Program-made: the position numbers and the translations under genes
Shown here: positions 46,627 through 54,420 of the stretch, in pieces
How positions within the stretch are numbered: position 1 is the stretch's first letter
Layout: the number at the start of each line of letters is the position of its first letter
The notes under the pieces: generated by a model
Told to the model about the DNA's origin: nothing
What the model saw: only the letters and a program-made list of their open reading frames with translations
Database searches by the model: none
Origin: UBA1426 sp050953365
GTDB taxonomy: Bacteria > Bacillota > Clostridia > Peptostreptococcales > Anaerovoracaceae
Direction of reading: 5' to 3'
NCBI GenBank assembly: GCA_050953365.1
Contig: JBMNMN010000002.1
Coordinates: forward strand, 124,001 to 188,000
Length of the DNA stretch: 64,000 nt

Positions 46627-46635
46627 TTTTAAGAA

Positions 46636-46711
46636 TGGGGTATAGCCAAGCCGGTAAGGCAACGGACTTTGACTCCGTCATTCGTAGGTTCGAGTCCTGC
46701 TACCCCAGCCA
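46636..46711 (+). tRNA. tRNA-Gln (TTG)
   Basis: Acceptor TGGGGTA/TACCCCA, anticodon loop CTTTGAC, CCA encoded. Confidence 0.95.
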
Positions 46712-46714
46712 TAG

Positions 46715-46790
46715 GACCCATTAGCTCAGGCGGTAGAGCACTTGACTTTTAATCAAGGTGTCCCGCGTTCGAATCGCGGATGGGTCACCA
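46715..46790 (+). tRNA. tRNA-Lys (TTT)
   Basis: Acceptor GACCCAT/ATGGGTC, anticodon loop CTTTTAA, CCA encoded. Confidence 0.95.
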
Positions 46791-46821
46791 TTTTTTAAAG
46801 AGTGGACAATACTCGCTCAGG

Positions 46822-46910
46822 GGAGAGGTGTCCGAGCGGTTTATGGAGCTGGTCTTGAAAACCAGTGACTCCGAAAGGGGCCGTGGGTTCGAATCCCACC
46901 CTCTCCGCCA
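46822..46910 (+). tRNA. tRNA-Ser (TGA)
   Basis: 89 bases with a long variable arm; acceptor GGAGAGG/CCTCTCC, anticodon loop CTTGAAA, CCA encoded. Confidence 0.95.
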
Positions 46911-46962
46911 CGATGACAAAAAGCGCTGGCTACTCTCTCCACATAAAAGCTGTTACGGATCC

Positions 46963-47054
46963 GGAGAAGTACTCAAGTAGGCTCAAGAGGACGGTTTGCT
47001 AAACCGTTAGGCCGGGCAACTGGCGCATGGGTTCGAATCCCATCTTCTCCGCCA
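46963..47054 (+). tRNA. tRNA-Ser (GCT)
   Basis: 92 bases with a long variable arm; acceptor GGAGAAG/CTTCTCC, anticodon loop TTGCTAA, CCA encoded. Confidence 0.95.
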
Positions 47055-47059
47055 TATGC

Positions 47060-47135
47060 AGGGGTATAGCTCAGCTGGCAGAGCAGTGGTCTCCAAAACC
47101 ATGTGCCGAGGGTTCAAATCCTTCTACCCCTGCCA
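47060..47135 (+). tRNA. tRNA-Trp (CCA)
   Basis: Acceptor AGGGGTA/TACCCCT, anticodon loop CTCCAAA, CCA encoded. Confidence 0.95.
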
Positions 47136-47152
47136 TAAACACCGTATGACAA

Positions 47153-47229
<77 letters not shown>

Positions 47230-47251
47230 ATGCGGCCCAAGCGGAATATGT

Positions 47252-47328
47252 GGGCCATTAGCTCAGTCGGTCAGAGCATCCGGCTCATAACCGGCAGGTC
47301 CGGGGTTCAAGTCCCTGATGGCCCACCA
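47252..47328 (+). tRNA. tRNA-Met, elongator-type (CAT)
   Basis: Acceptor GGGCCAT/ATGGCCC, anticodon loop CTCATAA, CCA encoded. The first pair is G-C, so it is not the initiator. A tRNA-Ile with modified CAT cannot be excluded by reading alone. Confidence 0.88.
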
Positions 47329-47378
47329 TTAACAAACTTTGAAATTTATAATAATCGATAGGAATTCATATTGTACTT

Positions 47379-47454
47379 GCCCAGATAGCTCAGTTGGTAG
47401 AGCAGTGGACTGAAAATCCACGTGTCGCTGGTTCGATTCCGGCTCTGGGCACCA
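47379..47454 (+). tRNA. tRNA-Phe (GAA)
   Basis: Acceptor GCCCAGA/TCTGGGC, anticodon loop CTGAAAA, CCA encoded. Last gene of the array. Confidence 0.95.
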
Positions 47455-47531
47455 TTTGGTAGCCGGTTGAGACGTATGTCCGATCGGTTATCTTTTTTTA
47501 TACTGCTACATTCGGTGGCATACAGTATCGT

Positions 47532-48296
47532 TCAACCTTCCGGCTGAATGATATTCACATTATTTGCTTGGAAGGCCTCCACCCATTCCGGCGGCAGTGG
47601 CCTGTTTACCACCACAGTATTGATTTCTTCAATCTGCCCGATCAGGGCGAAGGACGTCTTGTCAAATTTCGTATGGTCCACAACGAGATAAGCGTGATTG
47701 GAGTGTTTAATAGCAAGCTTCCTGACCTCAGCCTGCTGCTCGTTCGAATCGGTTATTCCGGATTTTAAATGGATAGACCTGCATGAGATAAAGGCCTTAT
47801 CCACAAAATATTGCATCATATCTGTCTGGGCATTTTTCCCGACGAATGACAATGAACTGTTATCTAAAATACCGCCGATCATAAGAAGCCGGATTGATTC
47901 GGCTGAGGATAAGAGGTTGGCAATCTTTAAGGAGTTTGTGATAACTGTCAGTTTCTTGTTTTTTATCTTTGTAGCAATGTATAAAGAAGTTGTAGAAGCA
48001 TCAAGGAATATGGATTCCCCGTCCATTATACGTTTTGCGCATTCACTGGCAATGATTTCTTTGTCTTTTACCATTATCTTTTCTCTTAGTTTGACATCCA
48101 CATCGCTCTGCACGATATCTTCGATATATGCGCCGCCGTAGATACGCTTTAAGAATCCCTCAGATTCAAGCTGGGTAAGGTCGCGCCGGATCGTCTCTTC
48201 GGTGCGGTTGAACATCTTGGCCAATTCTGTAACCGTAACACTTTTCTTTTCTGCCAATAATTCTTTAATTTTTTCTTTTCTGGTGATAGCCAGCAT
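47532..48296 (-). CDS. DeoR-family transcriptional regulator of the BMC locus
   Basis: The 254-residue protein has an N-terminal helix-turn-helix (VTVTELAKMFNRTEETIRRDLTQLESEGFLKRIYGGA) and a C-terminal sugar-phosphate-binding DeoR domain (SIFLDASTTSLYIA, TVITNSLKIANLL, LVVDHTKFDK). DeoR proteins usually release DNA on binding a phosphorylated sugar. It is transcribed away from the BMC operon, 282 bases apart, with palindromes over the operon promoter. A sugar-1-phosphate made by the kinase or isomerase of the operon is a natural inducer candidate (inference). RBS AAGGAGAG. Confidence 0.88.
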   Translation of the reverse strand: MLAITRKEKIKELLAEKKSVTVTELAKMFNRTEETIRRDLTQLESEGFLKRIYGGAYIEDIVQSDVDVKLREKIMVKDKEIIASECAKRIMDGESIFLDASTTSLYIATKIKNKKLTVITNSLKIANLLSSAESIRLLMIGGILDNSSLSFVGKNAQTDMMQYFVDKAFISCRSIHLKSGITDSNEQQAEVRKLAIKHSNHAYLVVDHTKFDKTSFALIGQIEEINTVVVNRPLPPEWVEAFQANNVNIIQPEG

Positions 48297-48393
48297 GTCT
48301 GTTCTCTCCTTAAATATTGTTTGTTGCTGCGACGTTATGCAGCAAGGCGAAACAATCTATTGATTAATCTTTTTTTATTTGGGTACTGGAATG

Positions 48394-48422
48394 ATTATAA
48401 AGAAATATTTCCGTTCTGTACA
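48394..48422 (-). promoter_or_regulatory. Promoter of the deoR-type gene
   Basis: On the minus strand, TGTACA (48417-48422), a 17-base spacer and TATAAT (48394-48399). The match is moderate. Confidence 0.5.
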
Positions 48423-48490
48423 GTATTTATTCGAATTTTAGCCACATAAAACCAAATAAACACATATTCCGCATTTTGAAAACCAAAAAA

Positions 48491-48534
48491 GTCAACAAAA
48501 ATATGTTGACATACAACATGAAGTAGGCAATAAT
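48491..48534 (+). promoter_or_regulatory. Promoter and operator of the BMC operon
   Basis: TTGACA at 48506-48511, a 17-base spacer and AATAAT at 48529-48534. The perfect inverted repeat GTCAACA-N6-TGTTGAC (48491-48510) covers the -35. A second one, ATGTTG-N5-CAACAT (48503-48519), overlaps it. These are likely DeoR-type operators. Confidence 0.72.
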
Positions 48535-48578
48535 AAAGTACAAGTCATTCCAAACGAAGGATTTTAGGAGGCGGAGGA

Positions 48579-49382
48579 ATGTATAATCGCACAAATTATA
48601 TGCCGGAATATATGGCCAGAAAGCAAATATGCGATATAGGAAAGCGCATGTACGATCGCGGTTATGTTGCGGCAAACGACGGTAACATATCGGTGCGTAT
48701 AGGCAAGGATATCATCCTTTGCACTCCCACCGGCGTATCAAAGGGTTTCATGACTCCGGATATGTTGGTTAAGATTAACATGAAAGGCGAAAAAATAGCC
48801 GGAACTCACAAGGCCTCATCGGAGATGAAGATGCACCTTCGGGTTTATAAGGAAAATCCCCAAGTCATGGCGGTAACTCATGCCCATCCCCCTATAGCTA
48901 CTTCTTTTGCCATTGCAGGCATACAGCTCGATAAGGCGCTGCTCCCCGAAGCGGTAGTCATGCTGGGGACTGTCCCCATTGCACCCTATGCAACGCCGGG
49001 AACGGAAGAGGTTCCCGAGTCCATTGCTCCTTATTGCAAAGATCATAATGCCGTCTTATTGGCAAACCACGGGGCCCTAACTTGGGGAAGCGATCTTATT
49101 GAAGCCTACTATCGTATGGAATCTCTCGAACACTATGCGGCCATCATGATGTACACTTCAAATATTATCGGAAAGAGTAACGAATTAAGCTGCGGACAGG
49201 TGGAACGCTTAATTGAGATAAGAAAGAATCTGGGCATAACCTCCGGCGGGACGCCGGTTTGCTCATGTGAAGAAAAGAATAAAGGACCTTTTGATTCCGC
49301 CTCAATGACTCAAGATAAAGAAGCGTTACTCCGCAGCATAGCAGAAAAAGTAACGGCATCACTGTTAAGCGGCAAACGCTAA
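48579..49382 (+). CDS. Class II aldolase (fuculose-phosphate aldolase-like), BMC cargo candidate
   Basis: The 267-residue protein is a zinc-dependent class II aldolase/adducin-fold enzyme: AANDGNISVRIG, TPTGVSKGFM, the catalytic Glu in KASSEMKMHL, zinc ligands in THAHPPIATSFA and LANHGALTWG. Relatives cleave fuculose-1-P or rhamnulose-1-P to DHAP and lactaldehyde. With mtnK and mtnA in the same operon the likely substrate is 5-methylthioribulose-1-P or 5-deoxyribulose-1-P, giving DHAP and (methylthio)acetaldehyde. The C-terminus has a linker (about residues 230-243) and an amphipathic helix ALLRSIAEKVTASLL, the form of an encapsulation peptide. RBS GGAGGCGGAGG. First gene of the operon. Confidence 0.85.
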   Translation: MYNRTNYMPEYMARKQICDIGKRMYDRGYVAANDGNISVRIGKDIILCTPTGVSKGFMTPDMLVKINMKGEKIAGTHKASSEMKMHLRVYKENPQVMAVTHAHPPIATSFAIAGIQLDKALLPEAVVMLGTVPIAPYATPGTEEVPESIAPYCKDHNAVLLANHGALTWGSDLIEAYYRMESLEHYAAIMMYTSNIIGKSNELSCGQVERLIEIRKNLGITSGGTPVCSCEEKNKGPFDSASMTQDKEALLRSIAEKVTASLLSGKR

Positions 49383-49423
49383 GGCAGTTCTCAGGCTTCC
49401 TATAATTGCAGGGAGGTAAGAAA

Positions 49424-50932
49424 ATGGCAATATCAATTACGGAAAGAGACGTGGCCTGGATCATTGAGCAGGTAATGAAAAATGTAGAACAAGCCGTTGG
49501 AACCGGAGAATCCGGCGATATTTCTCCGAAAACAAGAGCATCGGAAACGGCCGTTGCAGCTGCGGAAGTCTCAGCCGAGGCCCCTTTATTTGTTTCTGCA
49601 GATGAGGCTATTGCGGCGGCTCATAATGCCCAGAGAGAATACGCGACAAACTTCAAAATTGAAGATAGAAACAAGATTATAGATTCCATTAGGGCTGCTG
49701 CACAGCAGGAAGCCGAAACGCTTGCGGCCATGGTCTTTGAAGAGACCGGGCTAGGTCGAAGCGAAGATAAAATAGCAAAAATCCTGTTGGCAGCGCTGAA
49801 AACCCCGGGGGTTGAAGATCTGAAGACTACGGCAGTTTCAGGAGATTACGGCCTGACCATCGAGGAAATGGCGCCCTTTGGCGTGATCGGCGCCGTAACA
49901 CCGGTTACGAATCCCGTAGAAACAATTATCAATAACACCATATCGATGTTAGCAGCGGGAAATTCAGTCGTATTCAATGTGCACCCTTCTTCAAAAAAGA
50001 GCAGCGCCTACGTTGTAGGTCTGCTCGATTCTGTCATTCGTCGAGCCGGGGGCCCGGCCAATCTGATCACAATGATAAAAGATCCCACAATTGAAACGCT
50101 AAACGAAATAGCCGCAGATCCTCGGGTCAGTGTCTTGGTGGGAACAGGCGGCGCTGGACTGGTGAAAGCGCTGCTTCGCTCGGGGAAGAAAACAATAGGA
50201 GCCGGGGCGGGGAATCCCCCTGTCATTGTTGACGAAACTGCAGATATAGAGCATGCGGCAAAGAGCATCATTGAGGGAGCGTCCTTCGACAACAACATTC
50301 TTTGTATTGCGGAAAAAGAAGTGTTTGCTCTACAGGCCATAGCCGACGATTTAATATATCACATGCTTCAGAACGGCGCATATATGCTGGGCCGCCAGGA
50401 GCTTGCCAAAGTTATGGAACTGACGCTTACGGCGGATGAAAAAAGCGGAGCCGCCTCCTGCAGCGGTAAGAGAGAAATCGAATACCATGTGAAAAAAGAA
50501 TGGATAGGAAAGAGCGCGGAATCCATTTTAAGCGCCATTGGAATTAAGAAAGAAAATATTAAAATCCTCCTTTGTGAAGTTGACTTTTCACACCCCTATG
50601 TCCAGCTTGAACAGATGATGCCTGTGCTTCCCGTAGTTCGCTGCGGGGATATTGACGAAGCAATCGCTATGGCAGTAAAGGCAGAACATGGGAATCGTCA
50701 TACCGCCTCCATCTTCTCACGGGATGTTGTAAACATGACTCGTTTTGCCAAAGCAATTAACACCACACTGTTTGTGAAAAATGCTCCCACTCTGGCGGGC
50801 GTGGGATATAAAGGCGAAGGTTCGACGACATTTACAATTGCGGGACCTACCGGCGAAGGAGTAACCTCCGCAAAAACTTTCACACGAGTCAGAAGATGTA
50901 CCTTGGCAGAGGGGGGCTTTAGGATCATTTAA
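49424..50932 (+). CDS. CoA-acylating aldehyde dehydrogenase (PduP/EutE-like), BMC cargo
   Basis: The 502-residue enzyme starts at ATG 49424 (GGGAGG just upstream). The N-terminal amphipathic helix DVAWIIEQVMKNVEQ, followed by a flexible linker, is the hallmark of targeting into a BMC lumen. The ALDH core has PFGVIGAVTPVTNPVET, VGTGGAGLVKALL, GAGAGNPPV and the catalytic Cys in FDNNILCIAEKE. It oxidises an aldehyde to acyl-CoA with NAD. The substrate here is probably the aldehyde released by the upstream aldolase. Confidence 0.93.
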   Translation: MAISITERDVAWIIEQVMKNVEQAVGTGESGDISPKTRASETAVAAAEVSAEAPLFVSADEAIAAAHNAQREYATNFKIEDRNKIIDSIRAAAQQEAETLAAMVFEETGLGRSEDKIAKILLAALKTPGVEDLKTTAVSGDYGLTIEEMAPFGVIGAVTPVTNPVETIINNTISMLAAGNSVVFNVHPSSKKSSAYVVGLLDSVIRRAGGPANLITMIKDPTIETLNEIAADPRVSVLVGTGGAGLVKALLRSGKKTIGAGAGNPPVIVDETADIEHAAKSIIEGASFDNNILCIAEKEVFALQAIADDLIYHMLQNGAYMLGRQELAKVMELTLTADEKSGAASCSGKREIEYHVKKEWIGKSAESILSAIGIKKENIKILLCEVDFSHPYVQLEQMMPVLPVVRCGDIDEAIAMAVKAEHGNRHTASIFSRDVVNMTRFAKAINTTLFVKNAPTLAGVGYKGEGSTTFTIAGPTGEGVTSAKTFTRVRRCTLAEGGFRII

Positions 50933-50972
50933 ACCGCTTAAATGAAGTTATTTTATTTTACCGAGGAAAGTT

Positions 50973-51611
50973 ATGAAAAAAACAGCAGCGGGATTTATAG
51001 AAGCATTAGGCTATAGCGTGGTCCTGGACGCTTTGGACAAAGCCTGCAAAAGCGCGGAAATTACAATTGAAGGAATAGATTGCAACAACCCTGCACTTGG
51101 TGATGCTGCGGAAATCCCCAATACATTTCAGGCAAAGATCATCGGTGAAGTGGAACAGGTGCGAATTGCCCTTGAAAATGCCAAAGAAACAGCTGCTAAG
51201 CGTCTGTCGGAAAAAGATGTGCTGGTTCACCTGATACCCGGCGCAGAAAGCGGCATCAGCGGGCTGCTGCGCACCGGAAAAGTTAAGCAAAGGGATTGGG
51301 CGGAATGCCCGCCTCCTGCTGCCTTGGGGATTGTGGATGTACAGTTTTTTGCCAATGCGGTACATCTGCTTGATACCATGTTCAAAGCTGCAGACATCAT
51401 ATTGCTTCACAGGGAACTTGCGCTTGGCGGCAAACTGGTGACTCTTTTTGTAGGGGGGAGCGTCTCCCAGGTAGAGGAAGCCATAGAAGCAGCCCGTAAA
51501 ACAGCGGAAGCAGAATATCCCGAAGCATTTAAGAATGCCGTTGTTATTACAAAGCCTCATAATGAAATACTGAAATTCATTATAGGTAGAAAACCTGCTG
51601 AGAATCGATAA
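50973..51611 (+). CDS. BMC-T shell protein (tandem BMC domains)
   Basis: The 212-residue protein contains two BMC folds: about residues 6-95 (AAGFIEALGYSVVLDALDKACKSAEI) and 115-205 (ALGIVDVQFFANAVHLLDTMFKAADI ... ALGGKLVTLFVGGSVSQVEEAIEAARKTA). Such proteins form pseudohexameric trimers with larger, sometimes gated or metal-binding, pores. The N-terminal repeat is divergent and no Cys pore motif is obvious. Whether it stacks in double layers cannot be told by reading. RBS GAGGAAAG. Confidence 0.85.
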   Translation: MKKTAAGFIEALGYSVVLDALDKACKSAEITIEGIDCNNPALGDAAEIPNTFQAKIIGEVEQVRIALENAKETAAKRLSEKDVLVHLIPGAESGISGLLRTGKVKQRDWAECPPPAALGIVDVQFFANAVHLLDTMFKAADIILLHRELALGGKLVTLFVGGSVSQVEEAIEAARKTAEAEYPEAFKNAVVITKPHNEILKFIIGRKPAENR

Positions 51612-51665
51612 CCCGAATCATAAACATTAATTGAAATAATACAAGATAACTGGAGGAAGTGAAAA

Positions 51666-51947
51666 ATGGAAGCAATTGGAATGATTGAAACAAGAGGTTT
51701 AGTCGCCGCAATTGAAGCAGCCGACACCATGCTGAAGGCCGCCAATGTAAAAATGGTGGGCACCGAGAAAGTTGGATCAGGCATGGTTGCAGTGATCGTC
51801 ACAGGTGAAGTAGGCGCCGTAAAGGCAGCGGTTGAAGCGGGAGTGGAAAACGCGCAAAGAGTCGGCGAAATCGTTGCAGTGCATGTAATTCCCAGACCTT
51901 CGGAAGACATTGCCGGCATATTGCCTCTGGTAGCAAAGAAAAAGTAA
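51666..51947 (+). CDS. BMC-H shell protein 1 (PduA/EutM-like)
   Basis: The 93-residue single-BMC-domain hexamer protein has AIGMIETRGLVAAIEAADTMLKAANV, pore loop KVGSGM, TGEVGAVKAAVEAG, and HVIPRP near the end. These hexamers tile the facets of the shell. It is closely related to the next gene, indicating duplication. RBS TGGAGGAAG. Confidence 0.95.
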   Translation: MEAIGMIETRGLVAAIEAADTMLKAANVKMVGTEKVGSGMVAVIVTGEVGAVKAAVEAGVENAQRVGEIVAVHVIPRPSEDIAGILPLVAKKK

Positions 51948-52023
51948 GGTCGAAAACAAGCAAGAAGGAAAGTATTGAAAGTACCTGCCGCAGCAGGCGG
52001 AAAAAGAAAGAGGAGGAAAGAAA

Positions 52024-52296
52024 ATGAGCGCAATAGGAATGATTGAGACAAGAGGACTTACCGCAGCCATCGAAGCGGCTGATACCATGCTTAAATCAGC
52101 AAATGTAGAAGTGGTAGGGACGGAGAAAATCGGATCGGGTCTTGTAACCGTTGTGATACAGGGAGAAGTTGGAGCCGTAAAGGCAGCGGTTGAGGCCGGA
52201 GTGGAAAGCGCCCAAAGGATTGGCGAGATCGTGGCGGCTCATGTGATCCCCAGACCCAATGCAGATTTAGTTAAGGTGCTTCCGATTATTAAATAA
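52024..52296 (+). CDS. BMC-H shell protein 2 (PduA/EutM-like)
   Basis: The 90-residue paralogue of the preceding shell protein has pore loop KIGSGL, as in PduA. The two differ mainly at a few surface positions and at the C-terminus, which here lacks the Lys-rich tail. Two different BMC-H pores may give different permeability for the sugar phosphate and for cofactors or products. RBS AGAGGAGG. Confidence 0.95.
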   Translation: MSAIGMIETRGLTAAIEAADTMLKSANVEVVGTEKIGSGLVTVVIQGEVGAVKAAVEAGVESAQRIGEIVAAHVIPRPNADLVKVLPIIK

Positions 52297-52310
52297 CATC
52301 GGTGAGCGAT

Positions 52311-52973
52311 ATGGACGAAAACGTGAAGAACCAAATAGCGCAGCTGGTGCTTGCGGAACTGGAGCAAAGAGGAGTACGAGTGGAAAGATCCACCTTCCGC
52401 GTTCCGGCGGCAGTTTCCGCAAGGCATGTGCATCTATCCCAGGAGGACCTTTATCGGCTTTTCGGAGCGGGGTATGAGCTCTCGGTGCAAAAAAATATTT
52501 CACAGCCGGGGCAATACGCCGCAGAAGAGACCGTAACCCTTGAGGGGAAAAAAGGAAGCATTCAGAATGTCCGGGTACTGGGACCGGTAAGAGCGGAGAC
52601 CCAGGTGGAGGTTTCCAGAACGGATACCTATACTCTGGGAATAGATGTGCCTGTTAAAAACTCCGGAAATCTTTCGGGGACCCCGGGTATAACAATTAGA
52701 GGTCCGAAAGGGGTAATAACGCTGAAGCAGGGCATCATTGTGGCGGATCGCCATATTCATATGACCCCATCGGATGCGGCGCGTTTTGGTTGCAGAGACG
52801 GAGAAAAAGTTCAAGTGAAAGTGGAAGGAGTCAAGCCCGGGATTCTTGGCGGCGTAACCATTCGAGTAAGCCCGACTGCCGCATTCGAGCTTCATTTGGA
52901 TACAGACGACGCAAACGCCTTTTTCATAAATAACGGCGATTTGCTTGAGGTATTCAGAAAGGAGAATTTCTGA
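52311..52973 (+). CDS. pduL: PduL-type phosphotransacylase, BMC cargo
   Basis: The 220-residue protein has two PduL beta-barrel repeats with zinc-binding His motifs: VSARHVHLSQEDL and VADRHIHMTPSDA. It converts acyl-CoA and phosphate to acyl-phosphate and recycles CoA in the lumen. The N-terminal helix NQIAQLVLAELEQRG is a possible encapsulation peptide. I chose ATG 52311 (GGTGA at 52300-52304); GTG 52302 is an alternative. Its stop overlaps the next start. Confidence 0.92.
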   Translation: MDENVKNQIAQLVLAELEQRGVRVERSTFRVPAAVSARHVHLSQEDLYRLFGAGYELSVQKNISQPGQYAAEETVTLEGKKGSIQNVRVLGPVRAETQVEVSRTDTYTLGIDVPVKNSGNLSGTPGITIRGPKGVITLKQGIIVADRHIHMTPSDAARFGCRDGEKVQVKVEGVKPGILGGVTIRVSPTAAFELHLDTDDANAFFINNGDLLEVFRKENF

Positions 52974-53227
52974 TGTTGCTTGGTAGAGTAATGGGTAACA
53001 TCGTATCCACAAGGAAAAACGATAAACTCACAGGATATAAACTGCTGCTTATAAAACCATATTTTGGCGAAGAGAACCGGATTTATGTGGCGGCAGATCA
53101 GTTGGGAGCGGGAATAGGCGAGCTTGTGATGATCACAACCGGTTCGTCCGTCAGGTTCGGCATTGACAAGGAAGCTCCTATTGATGCATTGGTAGTAGGC
53201 ATTGTGGATAAAGAGCCTGAGCTATAA
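52973..53227 (+). CDS. BMC-P shell vertex protein (EutN/CcmL-like)
   Basis: The 84-residue protein has the pentamer family pattern: LLGRVMGNIVSTRKNDKLTGYKLLLIKP, then AADQLGAGIGELVMITTGSSVR and APIDALVVGIVD. Five copies cap the shell vertices. It overlaps the pduL stop (TGATG). With it the shell set (H, T, P) is complete. Confidence 0.95.
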   Translation: MLLGRVMGNIVSTRKNDKLTGYKLLLIKPYFGEENRIYVAADQLGAGIGELVMITTGSSVRFGIDKEAPIDALVVGIVDKEPEL

Positions 53228-53248
53228 GGCTTACAAAGGAGGCTTAAG

Positions 53249-54397
53249 GTGAAAATCATCAGAGTACTGGCAGTGGGAGATCCCGCCGTGGATGTCTATA
53301 CCAGCCCCAAATACGAAATACTCCCCCGCTTTGAAGAGGCCGAGGGGATTAAAGTGGATTTTCATATTGTACCCTGGGATAGCTATTATGCAACCCTAAT
53401 GGATGCCTTCAGCGGCGCCAAGCAGTTTGACATCGTTATGGTTGCCGGACACCTTTGGCTCAGAGACTTTGTAGAAAAAGGATATTTGGCGGAAATAAAC
53501 GAGCCGGATTCTATAGAATACCATCCGGAGGACGTGCTTCCGGTGGTGGACGGCGAAATGAAGTTGTCGGGAACCAGGTACCTGTACCCGTCCTTTTGCG
53601 ACGGACATATAATCCTTTACAGAAAATCTGCTGTGCTGGAAAGGGTAGGGAAACTTCTACCCGAAGCTATAACCACGGACGAATACATGGAAATAGTCGC
53701 CAAATGCCACGGATGCAACGGAATGGCCGGTGCTGCCATGAAAGCGCACGAATCGGAAATATTCCTGGATTTTCTTCCCTATTTGAGAGCGGAAGGCATA
53801 GATGCTTTTCTGGACGGAGTTCCTGCGTTTAACGGACCGGAGGGAGTCAGAGCACTGGAAAAATATATCAGTTTGAAGGAGTATGCGATTTCAGGCACTG
53901 AAAACTTCGGAAACGCGGAGGTCAGTCGGGCGTTCAGGGAAAAGAAGGTTGCCCTTGCGGTTACTTGGGGCGGCCAGCTTGGAGTTACTCTTGCCGAAGG
54001 ATGTGAGGATATAGCAGATGTAGGTTTTTCCACATTTAAGACCGCCTGGAACGTTACGTGGAGTTTTGGCATAACATCCAAATCCGCCGTAAAAAAAGAA
54101 GCGGAAAAACTACTTATGTATCTTACATCAAAGGATGTGGACAGAGCGGTAGGAGACTATGCCGGTTCGCCGGTACGGATATCCACCTATGAAGAGGACA
54201 GGAGCAAAAATCCATGGTATGACAGCCATCTGGTCATGTTGGAGCAGTATGCAAGGCCTCTTCCTTCCCTTATAAACATGGGAGCCATGATGGCCCCTCT
54301 TCATAAATACATTCATCAGGCATTGACCGGAACTATAACTCCGGAAAAAGCGCTGGCTGAAGCGCAAGCGGAAATCGAGATACTGCTTCAACCATGA
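53249..54397 (+). CDS. Solute-binding-protein fold without signal peptide, inside the BMC operon
   Basis: The 382-residue protein matches family 1 extracellular sugar-binding proteins: FDIVMVAGHLWLRDFVEKGYLAEI, DGHIILYRKSAVLERVG, EVSRAFREKKVALAVTWGGQLG and TSKSAVKKEAEKLLMYL. It begins MKIIRVLAVGDPAVDVYTS with no hydrophobic signal, lipobox or upstream in-frame extension, so it should stay in the cytosol. The start follows AAAGGAGG. It lies between the vertex protein and the flavoprotein. It may bind the pathway's sugar or sugar phosphate as a buffer or sensor, or be an enzyme built on this fold; the role is open. Confidence 0.72.
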   Translation: MKIIRVLAVGDPAVDVYTSPKYEILPRFEEAEGIKVDFHIVPWDSYYATLMDAFSGAKQFDIVMVAGHLWLRDFVEKGYLAEINEPDSIEYHPEDVLPVVDGEMKLSGTRYLYPSFCDGHIILYRKSAVLERVGKLLPEAITTDEYMEIVAKCHGCNGMAGAAMKAHESEIFLDFLPYLRAEGIDAFLDGVPAFNGPEGVRALEKYISLKEYAISGTENFGNAEVSRAFREKKVALAVTWGGQLGVTLAEGCEDIADVGFSTFKTAWNVTWSFGITSKSAVKKEAEKLLMYLTSKDVDRAVGDYAGSPVRISTYEEDRSKNPWYDSHLVMLEQYARPLPSLINMGAMMAPLHKYIHQALTGTITPEKALAEAQAEIEILLQP

Positions 54398-54420
54398 ACC
54401 CAATGCACGGAGGTTTGAAA

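Noticed and set aside
46217..46681. Minus-strand open frame across the tRNA array
   Set aside because: It runs through five complete tRNA genes; its repeated peptide pattern is only the reverse of conserved T-arms.
52302..52310. GTG start for pduL
   Set aside because: It lacks an upstream Shine-Dalgarno; the ATG at 52311 has GGTGA at suitable spacing. The choice changes only three residues.
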